This document shows, in pieces, positions 20,061 through 27,876 of a DNA stretch of 64,000 bases. The notes under the pieces were generated by a model. The model saw nothing but the letters and a program-made list of their open reading frames with translations. It was not told the origin of the DNA and searched no databases. A program made the translations under genes and the position numbers. This DNA comes from Flavobacteriales bacterium (GTDB lineage Bacteria > Bacteroidota > Bacteroidia > Flavobacteriales_F > PHOS-HE28): assembly GCA_016710015.1 (NCBI GenBank), contig JADJLR010000008.1, forward strand, positions 372,001 through 436,000, written 5' to 3'. Every line of letters begins with the position of its first letter. Position 1 is the first letter of the stretch.

Positions 20061-20187
20061 CAAATTGCTGATTCCGAATTGCTAATTCGCTCCTACAACC
20101 CTCACCGCTGCACCGAAACCACCTCACTCCGCCCCAACCGGCACACATAGCGAATCAGCAATTCGAAATCCAACAAATCAGCAATTG
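20061..20187. repeat. Nested inverted repeats upstream of the S23-like gene
   Basis: CGAATTGCTAATTCGCT (20075-20091) and AGCGAATCAGCAATTCG (20149-20165) are inverted copies with one mismatch. A second pair, AAATTGCTGATT near 20062 and AATCAGCAATTG near 20176, encloses them. The same AATCAGCAATCAG motif recurs directly after the gene at 20619-20636. Confidence 0.6.
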
Positions 20188-20191
20188 CCCC

Positions 20192-20602
20192 ATGGCCCAC
20201 TACACCGCTTTTGAAGACTTGCCCATCTGGCAACATGCAAGAGAGATCTGTAAAGATGTGTATGCCCTGACCTCGAAAGGTTCCTTCGCACGAGACTTTT
20301 CCCTGAAGGATCAGATCAATCGCTCATCAGGCTCCTGCATGGACAACATCGCTGAAGGATTCGAGCGTGACGGCAACAAGGAGTTCAAGCAATTCCTTGC
20401 GATCTCCAAAGGTTCCATTGGGGAGACTCGATCACAGCTTTATCGCGCTTTGGACCGGGAGCACATAACACAAGATGAATTTGATGTTGTGTTCTACAAA
20501 TGCAAGAACGAGAGCAGGGACATCGGAAGTTTCATGCGTTACCTGCGGGATAGTGAGAAGAAGGGCAACAAATTCAACGCGCCGACTCGGCCTAGCCACT
20601 GA
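20192..20602 (+). CDS. Four-helix-bundle protein (S23 / 23S rRNA intervening-sequence family)
   Basis: The 136-residue protein has the S23/four-helix-bundle hallmarks: FEDLPIWQHAREICKDVYAL, the central FSLKDQINRSSGSCMDNIAE and GSIGETRSQLYRALD. The family is widespread; some members lie in 23S rRNA intervening sequences, but the biochemical role is unknown. Here it sits between sufB and sufC, where no function in cluster assembly is known, and is bordered by AATCAGCAATT repeats. This looks like an insertion into the operon, although the strand is conserved so transcription can pass through. Confidence 0.88.
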   Translation: MAHYTAFEDLPIWQHAREICKDVYALTSKGSFARDFSLKDQINRSSGSCMDNIAEGFERDGNKEFKQFLAISKGSIGETRSQLYRALDREHITQDEFDVVFYKCKNESRDIGSFMRYLRDSEKKGNKFNAPTRPSH

Positions 20603-20618
20603 GCCCGGCGCGAAGGGA

Positions 20619-20636
20619 ATCAGCAATCAGTAATTG
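20619..20636. repeat. AATCAGCAATCAG repeat between the S23-like gene and sufC
   Basis: A short imperfect tandem of AATCAGC units immediately precedes the sufC start and matches the motif in the repeats upstream of the S23-like gene. Confidence 0.5.
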
Positions 20637-20639
20637 ACC

Positions 20640-21386
20640 ATGCTAAAGATCGAAAACCTCCACGCCCGCATAGAAGGCAAAGAGATCCTGAAAGGCCTGA
20701 GCCTTGAAGTGAAGGCCGGTGAAGTACACGCCATCATGGGTCCGAACGGATCCGGAAAAAGCACCTTGGCGAACGTTCTAGCTGGACGCGAAGAGTATGA
20801 GGTCACCGGCGGAAGCGTGAGCTACAACGGAGAAGACCTGCTCGAACTGGCCCCAGAAGAGCGCGCGTGGAAAGGCATCTTCCTCGCCTTCCAATACCCG
20901 GTGGAGATCCCCGGGGTGAGCAACATGAACTTCCTGCGCACAGCGCTCAATGAGAAGCGCAAAGCCAACGGAGAAGCAGAGCTCGGCGGCAAAGACTTTC
21001 TGACGCTTGTGCGTGAACGCGCCAAGCTGGTGGAGATGGACCCCGACCTGATGAACCGCAACCTGAACGTGGGTTTCAGCGGTGGCGAGAAGAAACGCAA
21101 TGAGATCTTTCAGATGGCGATGCTCGAACCCACCCTCGGCATCCTCGACGAGACCGACAGCGGACTGGACATCGACGCATTGCGGATCGTTTCAGCCGGG
21201 GTGAACAAGCTGCGATCCAAGGACAATGCCTTTATCGTGGTGACGCACTATCAGCGTTTGCTGGACCATATCATTCCCGATGTGGTACATGTGATGGCCG
21301 ATGGCAAGATCATCAAGAGCGGCCCGAAGGAGTTGGCGCTGGAGCTGGAGGCGAAGGGTTACGACTGGGTGAAGGAGATCGCGTGA
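20640..21386 (+). CDS. sufC: Fe-S cluster assembly ATPase SufC
   Basis: The ATG at 20640 is preferred over an in-frame TTG two codons earlier. The product is a 248-residue ABC ATPase with Walker A GPNGSGKSTL, the SufC-specific signature FSGGEKKRNEI, Walker B LGILDETDSGLDIDAL and the H-loop His in FIVVTHYQRLLDHI. It drives conformational change in SufBC2D. It overlaps the sufD start (TGATG). Confidence 0.97.
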   Translation: MLKIENLHARIEGKEILKGLSLEVKAGEVHAIMGPNGSGKSTLANVLAGREEYEVTGGSVSYNGEDLLELAPEERAWKGIFLAFQYPVEIPGVSNMNFLRTALNEKRKANGEAELGGKDFLTLVRERAKLVEMDPDLMNRNLNVGFSGGEKKRNEIFQMAMLEPTLGILDETDSGLDIDALRIVSAGVNKLRSKDNAFIVVTHYQRLLDHIIPDVVHVMADGKIIKSGPKELALELEAKGYDWVKEIA

Positions 21387-22655
21387 TGAGCACGATAACA
21401 GCAACCGATCCCAAATCGAGCGTGCTTCCATTGCTCGAAGGCAGCACTTGGCCCGGTGCGTCGGAAGCGCTTGCCCAAGTGAGCACTATTCCTGTTCCCG
21501 GCACCAGGTCCGAGGCGTGGAAATACACGCGCGTTGGCAAGCTCTTCAAGGATGCCTATTCGGCTCCGAAAGGAGATGGTTCGGTTGAGCTGCCGGCACG
21601 TCTTGCGTTCGAGACCACACGTGTCGTCTTCGTGAACGGTCACTTCCGCGGTGACCTCAGCGATGACCTCAAGGTGAACAAGGGCATCGTCATCGATAGC
21701 CTGAAGCATCACTTGGCGCACGGTCCGGTGAAGGCGCACTACGGACAGGTCGCGCCCATCGGTGACCGTCTGTTCACAGCGATGAACTCGGCCACACCGA
21801 CCGACGGCCTGATCATTCTCGCCACCAAAGGCACAACGACCAGCAAGCCGATCCACGTGCTGCATATCACCACGGAAGGGTCCCAACTGATCCAGCCTCG
21901 CGACCTTTTCATGCTGCATGAAGGCGCGCAGGTGGAGGTGATCGTGGAGCACATCGCACAGGGGAATGCCTCAGCTTCCTTGTTGAACAGCTATTCGCGA
22001 AAACGTGGTCGGCGAAGGCGCGAACCTGACCATCCACCTGCTGCAGAACCAAGCGAGCGGGCCCGCGCATATCGGATTCGATGCCGTTACGATCGCATCA
22101 ATAGGGAACTTCAGTATCGACACCACAACGCTGAACGGATCACTGGTCCGTAACGAGGTGAACGTCGCCTTGGCCGGCCCGGAGGCGCATGCCGAGCTGA
22201 ACGGTGTGTATGTGCTGAACGGCACCACGCACTGCGACAACCACACCTACATCGGTCACGACGTTCCGGATTGCACGAGCGATGAGCTGTACAAGGGCAT
22301 CGTGGCGGAGAAAGCAACGGGCGTATTCAACGGCAAGGTGTACGTGAAGCAGGATGCACAGCGCACCCGCGCCTACCAAAGCAACGCGAACATCCTGCAA
22401 GGCGATGACGCCAAGGTGTACAATAAGCCCGAACTGGAGATCTATGCCGACGATGTGAAGTGCAGCCACGGTTGCACCATCGGCCGCATGGATGAGCAGG
22501 GTCTGTTCTATCTCCGATCACGCGGGGTGAGCGAAGCCGAAGCACGGCGAATGATGGCACATGCCTTCATGACCGATGTGCTGGAGCGGATCACGAACGA
22601 GGATTGGAGGGGGCATCTAGCCGGGTTGATCGATGCGAAACTTGAGAGCATTTGA
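21386..22655 (+). pseudogene. sufD: SufD, interrupted by a single-base frameshift
   Basis: The first part, from the ATG at 21386, encodes a SufD N-terminus (SEAWKYTRVGKLF, FVNGHFRGDLSDDL) up to SASLLNSYSR near 21999. The frame then shifts, and the rest (VVGEGANLTIHLLQNQ ... GCTIGRMDEQGLFYLRSRGV ... HAFMTDVLERI) is read from about 22002 to 22655. Removing one A from the AAAA run at 22000-22003 restores one continuous protein of about 420 residues, the normal length. SufD is part of the SufBC2D scaffold and needed for iron acquisition, so a true null mutation in an otherwise intact operon would be surprising; a sequencing error is the simpler reading. Confidence 0.9.
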
Positions 22656-22669
22656 TACAGAAATGCAAT

Positions 22670-22796
22670 TGAACCGCAGAGAACGGGGAGTACGCAGAGA
22701 AATGCACATTGCGATGGACCGAACGATCATCCATGAGAAGGGTTTCTTTTCGGAGCCCCCTCTGCGCTCACCGCACCCTCTGCGGTTAAACACTTC
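22670..22796. repeat. REP-like palindromic repeat between sufD and sufS
   Basis: AACCGCAGAGAACGGGGAG with TACGCAGAGAAATG near 22671-22708 is matched in inverse by CCTCTGCGCTCACCGCACC and CTCTGCGGTTAAAC near 22758-22793. It is the same family as the repeat between sufA and sufB and fills the whole intergenic gap. Confidence 0.6.
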
Positions 22797-22802
22797 GCAT
22801 TC

Positions 22803-24089
22803 ATGAACTCCACTGCGGTCAAATCAGCCTTCGATGTCGAGGAGATCCGTGCACAGTTCCCGATCTTGAAGGAATTGGTACACGGCAAGCCGCTCGTCTA
22901 TTTCGACAACGCCGCCACAAGCCAGAAGCCCCGTCGGGTGATCAAGGCGGAAAGCAGCTACTACGCCACGATCAACGCCAACGTACACCGCGGCGTGCAT
23001 ACGCTAAGCACCAAGGCCACCGAAGCGCAGGAGGCCGCTCGCGAGACGATCCGCCAGCACATCAACGCGAAGCACGCGCACGAGGTCATCTTCACCAGTG
23101 GCACTACGGCGAGCATCAACTTGGCGGCGAACAGTCTTGGGCAGTTGCTCTTGAAGAAAGGCGATGAGATCCTGGTCTCCGGTATGGAGCACCACGCGAA
23201 CATCGTTCCCTGGCAGTTGGTGTGTGAGCGATATGGTGCGGTGCTGAAGGTGATCCCGATCACAGACTCCGGAGAGATCGAACCGCAAAGGTGCGAAGGC
23301 GCAAAGGGGAACGCAGAGGAACTATTCAGCGACCGAACACGCATCCTTGCGATCTCGCATGTCAGCAATACGCTCGGCACGATCAATCCTGTGAAGGAGC
23401 TGATCGCAGAGGCGAAGAAGCGTGGCATCATCACACTTATCGACGGAGCACAGGCGATCGCGCACTTGCCCGTGGATGTGCAGGACCTCGGTTGTGACCT
23501 CTATGCCTTCAGTGGCCACAAATGCTATGGACCGACGGGCATCGGTGTGCTTTACGGCCGCGAAGAACTGCTGGAGCGCATGCCGCCCTGGCAAGGTGGT
23601 GGCGAGATGATCGACCAGGTCACCTTCGAGAAGACCACCTACGCCAAGCTGCCCTTCAAGTTCGAGGCCGGCACACCGCATATCGCGGGCATCATCGGGC
23701 TGGGCGAAGCGATCCGTTGGATGCAGGACTACGACCTGAGCGCTATGGCGAAGCACGAACTGGACCTGTTGGAACACGCTACCACGCAGCTACTCGTGAT
23801 CGATGGTCTGCGCATCATCGGCACAGCAAAGGAGAAGGTGGGCGTGATCAGCTTCGTGATCGACGGCCCTTCGACAGGCTCAGGGCACGCGATACATCAC
23901 TACGACCTCGGCACCTTGCTCGACCAACAAGGCATCGCGGTGCGCACGGGCCACCACTGCACGCAACCGCTGATGGAGCGCTTTGGTGTGAGTGGGACAA
24001 CGCGGGCGAGCTTCGCCTGCTTCAACACGATTGCAGAAGTTGATGCGATGGTGGCTGGAGTGAAGAAGGCCGTCAAAATGCTGCGATGA
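22803..24089 (+). CDS. sufS: Cysteine desulfurase SufS
   Basis: This PLP enzyme of 428 residues converts cysteine to alanine and an enzyme persulfide for SufE/SufB. Visible features are DNAATSQKPRRVI, the HHANIVPWQ region, DGAQAIAHLPVDV, the PLP lysine in FSGHKCYGPTGIG and the catalytic Cys in RTGHHCTQPLMERFG. It is about 20 residues longer than usual because two segments, EPQRCEGAKGNAEE (near residue 162) and PSTGSGHA (near residue 356), are encoded by interspersed repeats. Both lie where loops are expected, so the enzyme may still work. Confidence 0.95.
   Translation: MNSTAVKSAFDVEEIRAQFPILKELVHGKPLVYFDNAATSQKPRRVIKAESSYYATINANVHRGVHTLSTKATEAQEAARETIRQHINAKHAHEVIFTSGTTASINLAANSLGQLLLKKGDEILVSGMEHHANIVPWQLVCERYGAVLKVIPITDSGEIEPQRCEGAKGNAEELFSDRTRILAISHVSNTLGTINPVKELIAEAKKRGIITLIDGAQAIAHLPVDVQDLGCDLYAFSGHKCYGPTGIGVLYGREELLERMPPWQGGGEMIDQVTFEKTTYAKLPFKFEAGTPHIAGIIGLGEAIRWMQDYDLSAMAKHELDLLEHATTQLLVIDGLRIIGTAKEKVGVISFVIDGPSTGSGHAIHHYDLGTLLDQQGIAVRTGHHCTQPLMERFGVSGTTRASFACFNTIAEVDAMVAGVKKAVKMLR
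23281..23320 (+). repeat. REP-like repeat read inside sufS
   Basis: GAACCGCAAAGGTGCGAAGG and CGCAAAGGGGAACGCAGAGG belong to the same CGCAAAG/CGCAGAG family as the intergenic suf repeats but are translated in frame as part of SufS. Confidence 0.6.
23867..23885 (+). repeat. CCCTTCGACAGGCTCAGGG element inside sufS
   Basis: A 19-base element with imperfect dyad symmetry is translated as part of GPSTGSGHA. A near-copy, CCTTCGACAAGCTCAGGATG, occurs 220 bases downstream at the sufS/sufE junction. Sequences of this type are common interspersed repeats in bacterial genomes. Confidence 0.65.
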
Positions 24090-24090
24090 T

Positions 24091-24114
24091 CCTTCGACAA
24101 GCTCAGGATGACAT
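24091..24114 (+). repeat. CCTTCGACAAGCTCAGGATG element at the sufS-sufE junction
   Basis: This copy starts directly after the sufS stop, and its end supplies the ATG at 24113 that I take as the sufE start. Confidence 0.65.
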
Positions 24115-24556
24115 GACCGCAACATTGACCCTCCCCCAAGCCCAACAAGAAGTCGTTGACGAGTTCGCGATGTTCAGTGACTGGCAGGACCGATACGAGC
24201 ACCTGATCGAACTGGGCAAGGATCTGCCATTGATCGCGCCGGAGAAGAAGACCGAGGAAAACATCGTGAAGGGCTGCCAAAGCCGCGTGTGGCTGAGTGC
24301 CGAACAAAAGAACGGTCTCGTACACTTCACCGCCGACAGCGATGCGATGATCACCAAGGGAATTGTTGCGCTACTGGTACGTGTTCTAAATGACCGGAAA
24401 CCCGAAGAGATCCTGAACACGCCGCTGACCTTCATCGATACCATCGGATTGCGTGAGCACCTATCCCCGAACCGTAGCAACGGGTTGGTGGCGATGTTGG
24501 ACCAAATGAAACGCTTTGCCGTAGCGTTCTTGACCTCTGAAAATTCAGGCTCATGA
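24113..24556 (+). CDS. sufE: SufE-family sulfur acceptor
   Basis: The ATG at 24113 gives 147 residues; an upstream ATG at 24086 would add nine residues encoded by the repeat and is less likely native. The sulfur-accepting cysteine lies in NIVKGCQSRVWL, followed by the usual GIVALLVRVLNDRKPEEI helix and TIGLREHLSPNRSNGL. SufE takes sulfane sulfur from SufS and passes it to SufB. Confidence 0.94.
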   Translation: MTATLTLPQAQQEVVDEFAMFSDWQDRYEHLIELGKDLPLIAPEKKTEENIVKGCQSRVWLSAEQKNGLVHFTADSDAMITKGIVALLVRVLNDRKPEEILNTPLTFIDTIGLREHLSPNRSNGLVAMLDQMKRFAVAFLTSENSGS

Positions 24557-24591
24557 TGAGAAGTTCAAGTGCAGATCATACGTTTCGGAAT

Positions 24592-24650
24592 TGTCTTATG
24601 TATGATGTCTTAGGCCAGTCGATGTTGCATAAGACATCGTACATAGGACA
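24592..24650. repeat. 21-bp inverted repeat, sufE-sufT gap
   Basis: TGTCTTATGTATGATGTCTTA-like left arm (24592-24612; first 20 bases TGTCTTATGTATGATGTCTT) pairs with TAAGACATCGTACATAGGAC plus A (24630-24650), matching 19 of 21 positions around a 17-base loop. It may be an attenuating hairpin or a mobile palindrome. Confidence 0.6.
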
Positions 24651-24692
24651 GCACACAATTTTCAAACACCCACAAAATCGCTCACTCTCGAA

Positions 24693-25013
24693 ATGACCCC
24701 GGAAGAAAAGAAGCTTCTCGAAGACCGTGTGATCGACATGTTGAAGACGGTCTACGACCCGGAGATCCCTGTGGACGTATACGAACTCGGGTTGATCTAC
24801 GAGGTGAACGTGCGTGACGATGCCCACGTTGACATCAAGATGACACTGACATCACCTTCGTGCCCTGTGGCCGAGAGCATGCCGAACGAGGTGGAGCAGA
24901 AGGCGGGACAGACCTACGGTGTGTCCAGCGCGAAAGTGGAATTGACCTTCGATCCGCCCTGGGATAGGACGATGATGAGTGAGGCAGCTCAATTGGAGTT
25001 GGGATTCATGTAG
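24693..25013 (+). CDS. sufT: DUF59/MIP18-family iron-sulfur assembly protein (SufT-like)
   Basis: The 106-residue protein matches the MIP18/DUF59 family: TVYDPEIPVDVYELGLIYEV, MTLTSPSCPVAESMPNEV with the conserved Cys, and the C-terminal FDPPWDRTMMSEAAQLELG. Members help maturation of Fe-S proteins. It is in the suf operon, supporting that role. Confidence 0.92.
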   Translation: MTPEEKKLLEDRVIDMLKTVYDPEIPVDVYELGLIYEVNVRDDAHVDIKMTLTSPSCPVAESMPNEVEQKAGQTYGVSSAKVELTFDPPWDRTMMSEAAQLELGFM

Positions 25014-25047
25014 GATGACCGCCAAAGCGCAGAGGCGCAGAGAGAAC

Positions 25048-25590
25048 ATGGCTGAAGATCCCATCATCAACAAGGTCGCTTCCAGTGGGATCATCACCCT
25101 CGATCTGGAGGAGTTGTACCCGCAGGGCGAACGTGTGGTCTTTGATCTGAAGCCATTGCTCTGGCAGGAGGTCGCGCTAAAGGAGGAGGATCTCCGTGCC
25201 TATGTGAAGACCCACAACTGGGCACAATACCAAGGCAAGTTCGTTGGCGTGCATTGCTCTGCGGATGCCATCGTACCCACGTGGGCATTCATGTTGATAG
25301 CCACGCAACTACAGCCGCACGCACTATTCGTTTCACAAGGTGATGCCGAGCAGTTGGAGCGCGCCATCTTCACACACTTCGTTGCGCACTTGGATGTTGA
25401 GCCATACCGAAATGCGCGTGTGGTAGTGAAGGGTTGCGGCAAATTACCCGTGCCCTTGAACGCGTATGTGGAGCTGAGCGCGAAGCTCATTCCCGTGGTA
25501 AAGAGCCTTATGTTCGGGGAGCCGTGCAGTACCGTGCCTCTGTACAAAGCACCCAAGCCTTTGCGCGACTCCGGGTCGAGCTCGGAGTGA
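25048..25590 (+). CDS. DUF2480 family protein
   Basis: The ATG at 25048 follows a CGCAGAGGCGCAGAG repeat; the upstream in-frame extension would translate that repeat and is rejected. The 180-residue protein (MAEDPIINKVASSGIITLDL ... GKFVGVHCSADAIVPTWAFM ... VVVKGCGKLPVPLNAYVELS) is the Bacteroidota DUF2480 family, often linked to suf genes; function unknown. Its last 21 native codons (VVKSLMFGEPCSTVPLYKAPK) are followed by ten extra codons from a palindromic element, after which a second, diverged copy of the same 21 codons occurs. Confidence 0.88.
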   Translation: MAEDPIINKVASSGIITLDLEELYPQGERVVFDLKPLLWQEVALKEEDLRAYVKTHNWAQYQGKFVGVHCSADAIVPTWAFMLIATQLQPHALFVSQGDAEQLERAIFTHFVAHLDVEPYRNARVVVKGCGKLPVPLNAYVELSAKLIPVVKSLMFGEPCSTVPLYKAPKPLRDSGSSSE

Positions 25591-25594
25591 CATC

Positions 25595-25663
25595 GTAGTA
25601 AAGGGCTTGATGTTCGGTGAGTCGTGTAGCACAGTGTCGTTGTACAAAGCGCCGAAGAACTAA
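25595..25663 (+). pseudogene. Orphan second copy of the DUF2480 3' end
   Basis: Positions 25595-25657 encode VVKGLMFGESCSTVSLYKAPK followed by AAC TAA, exactly 100 bases after the matching codons of the DUF2480 gene and in a different frame. Of 21 codons 12 differ, 9 of them synonymously, which points to two separately evolved alleles rather than a fresh tandem duplication. It is not translated as part of the gene. Confidence 0.7.
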
Positions 25664-25745
25664 AGCTGCTATTCGTCCCGCGATCGCCTCGCGCTGATCA
25701 GCGAACCGGTATTCAGCGGCCTCTGGGCTGCGTACCTTCGGCTGA

Positions 25746-27863
25746 ATGCGCATACTCCGAATCCTCTTCCTTGCCCTGACCTATTTGCCACTTTTCACCG
25801 CCGCGCAGGAGAGGCCGATGCAGGAAAGCAAGAACGGCTGGTACCTATCTCCCCACGGTACCATCCGCATTCTTCTGCTTTTCGTGGAGGTGGAATACGA
25901 TGTGAACCGTGAGAAGGACCCCCGACCGGATGGGGCGGACCACTGGCCCAAGGGCCAACTCCCGGTCTGGAAGGACAACGTCTTCGATCCGCAGGTCTTG
26001 CCCGTGCAACAAGCCATGGTGTCCCGGTATTACCAAGATATTTCGTTGGGCAACTTCACGGTTCTTGGCGACTACGTGGACGAGGTGATCCACGTGAAGG
26101 AAAGCGAGTATCCGGGGGTGAGCAATGCACATGGCATTGGCCGTTTCGCGGTGGATGAGTTGAACAAACGAGGCAGCCTGAAAACGCATCATGGCCTTTC
26201 GATCGCGGACTTCGACCTCTGGAAGGATGGCGGCAAACAAGGCCTGCCCAAAGAGCGTGGCTCGGATGACCCGCATCAGTACGACCACATCATGGTGATC
26301 ACACGGAACAGTGGATTGCCTCACGGTACGGGTAGCACCGATGGCGGAAGCCCTGGGAAATTGTTCGGCTATGGAGCGGATACGCAGTCGCGTTTCGGCG
26401 GCAACAACGCCCTTCCGTTCGAGATCCTCAAGCACGAGTTCAATCATCTCTTGATCGGAGGCAACAACTTCCATAGCGGAGGTGGAAATGCCTCACAATT
26501 CGAGAGCTACCAGTTGTGCTTGCAGGGTGGATGGAGCATGATGGGAGCCAACGGCAGCAGTTTGCTGACTTGTTCGGCTTGGGATCGTGACCGCATGGGC
26601 TGGCGACCCGAAGGTGCGACCTATCGGATCCGTGCACGGTCAATGGGTGGGCATGAAGTGGACACCGACCTCGACCCTGTAAATGGTGATACCGGGATCT
26701 TCGTACTGCGCGATTTCGTGACCTCCGGCGATGCGCTGCGCATTCGACTACCGGACCTACCGGAGAGTGGATACCAACAATGGTTGTGGGTGGAGAATCA
26801 CCAAGGCTCCCATCGCAACGGTAGTCCAACGGACCAATTCCATTGGGAGGGTTTTGGCGAGAATTGCATCACACCGATCGAGCCGGGCCTGTTCCTACAG
26901 ATCCAGATCGACAGGGAAGAGCGGACCGGAACGAACATCTTCAGCGGATCTGCGGATTACCTGCGGCCCGTATTGGCGAACGGCTCACATGACCTGTACC
27001 TCCGTGGTGATACCATCTCTTGGGTTTGTCCCTTTGGTGGGCGCTCATTCCCCTACGTTCTTGACCCCGAGCTTGCGAATCCGTTCACTGGGAACCACGA
27101 ACAGGAGTTGCCCGTGGTCGATCGGAATGGCGACGGGAAATTGGAGCGCGGTGAGCACTTTCCCATCGGAACGCGGTCGGTCAAGGGGCTGGAAGTCGTG
27201 CATAATGTCGGTTTCGGCAGACCGGAACACGCCATGCGCATGAACGGGGTTCGGAAGATCGGCATGTGTACCAATCCTTCCACAGCGAATGCACTCACTC
27301 TATTGTCCACGAACAAGCGTGAAATTCAAGGAGTCGGAGGTCCGAATGTGCGGGTGATCCACCTGAACGGGATCGCGATCGAATTGCAAGCCATGGATGC
27401 CAAAGGCGATGCGCACGTCCGCATCAGCACGAACGACACCCGTATGGCCAGTGATCAAAGGTGGTGCGCAGACAGCATCGTACTTCCTCCGTTACGTGGG
27501 GTTGATGGCCATTCGCTCACTGTAGCAGCGGGGGTCCGGTTGCGGCTGGATCGATCCCGTGCCGCAACGCGCATGACCCAAGTGGACCCGGATGCACAAG
27601 GTGGACCATGGTTCAGTGAAGCCACCCGACTCACCATTACTTCCGGTGCATCGGTGTTCCTCGAAGACCGATCCGAACTCGTGCTGGAGAATGGGTCGGA
27701 GTTGCACCTCTTGGCCGGGAGTCGGTTGATCCTGCGCCCAACGGCGAAACTGCTTTCCGAACCGGGAACACGCATCGTTCAACACGGCAACTGTTGCATC
27801 GAAGCACGGAACAAAGTACTTCGCAAGCTGCGCAAGCAAGGTCGGCTCGTGAAAATTCCTTGA
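25746..27863 (+). CDS. Secreted metalloprotease-like protein (M6-like)
   Basis: The 705-residue product has a signal peptide (about 1-20) and a zinc-protease motif HEFNH at 230-234 with another His at 243, preceded by the domain segment VSRYYQDISLGNFTVLGDYV typical of M6 (immune-inhibitor A-like) peptidases. A segment near residue 470 (DRNGDGKLERGEHFP) resembles an EF-hand calcium loop. The C-terminal 150 residues form beta-helix-like repeats (LTITSGASVFLEDRSELVLE) ending in a basic tail. No T9SS tail is visible, which is unusual beside so many T9SS cargo genes. Confidence 0.75.
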   Translation: MRILRILFLALTYLPLFTAAQERPMQESKNGWYLSPHGTIRILLLFVEVEYDVNREKDPRPDGADHWPKGQLPVWKDNVFDPQVLPVQQAMVSRYYQDISLGNFTVLGDYVDEVIHVKESEYPGVSNAHGIGRFAVDELNKRGSLKTHHGLSIADFDLWKDGGKQGLPKERGSDDPHQYDHIMVITRNSGLPHGTGSTDGGSPGKLFGYGADTQSRFGGNNALPFEILKHEFNHLLIGGNNFHSGGGNASQFESYQLCLQGGWSMMGANGSSLLTCSAWDRDRMGWRPEGATYRIRARSMGGHEVDTDLDPVNGDTGIFVLRDFVTSGDALRIRLPDLPESGYQQWLWVENHQGSHRNGSPTDQFHWEGFGENCITPIEPGLFLQIQIDREERTGTNIFSGSADYLRPVLANGSHDLYLRGDTISWVCPFGGRSFPYVLDPELANPFTGNHEQELPVVDRNGDGKLERGEHFPIGTRSVKGLEVVHNVGFGRPEHAMRMNGVRKIGMCTNPSTANALTLLSTNKREIQGVGGPNVRVIHLNGIAIELQAMDAKGDAHVRISTNDTRMASDQRWCADSIVLPPLRGVDGHSLTVAAGVRLRLDRSRAATRMTQVDPDAQGGPWFSEATRLTITSGASVFLEDRSELVLENGSELHLLAGSRLILRPTAKLLSEPGTRIVQHGNCCIEARNKVLRKLRKQGRLVKIP

Positions 27864-27876
27864 CCTCCGGACCGCT

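Noticed and set aside
24979..25047. Longer start for the DUF2480 protein
   Set aside because: It would translate a CGCAGAG repeat and overlap the SufT-like gene; MAEDPIINK is the family start.
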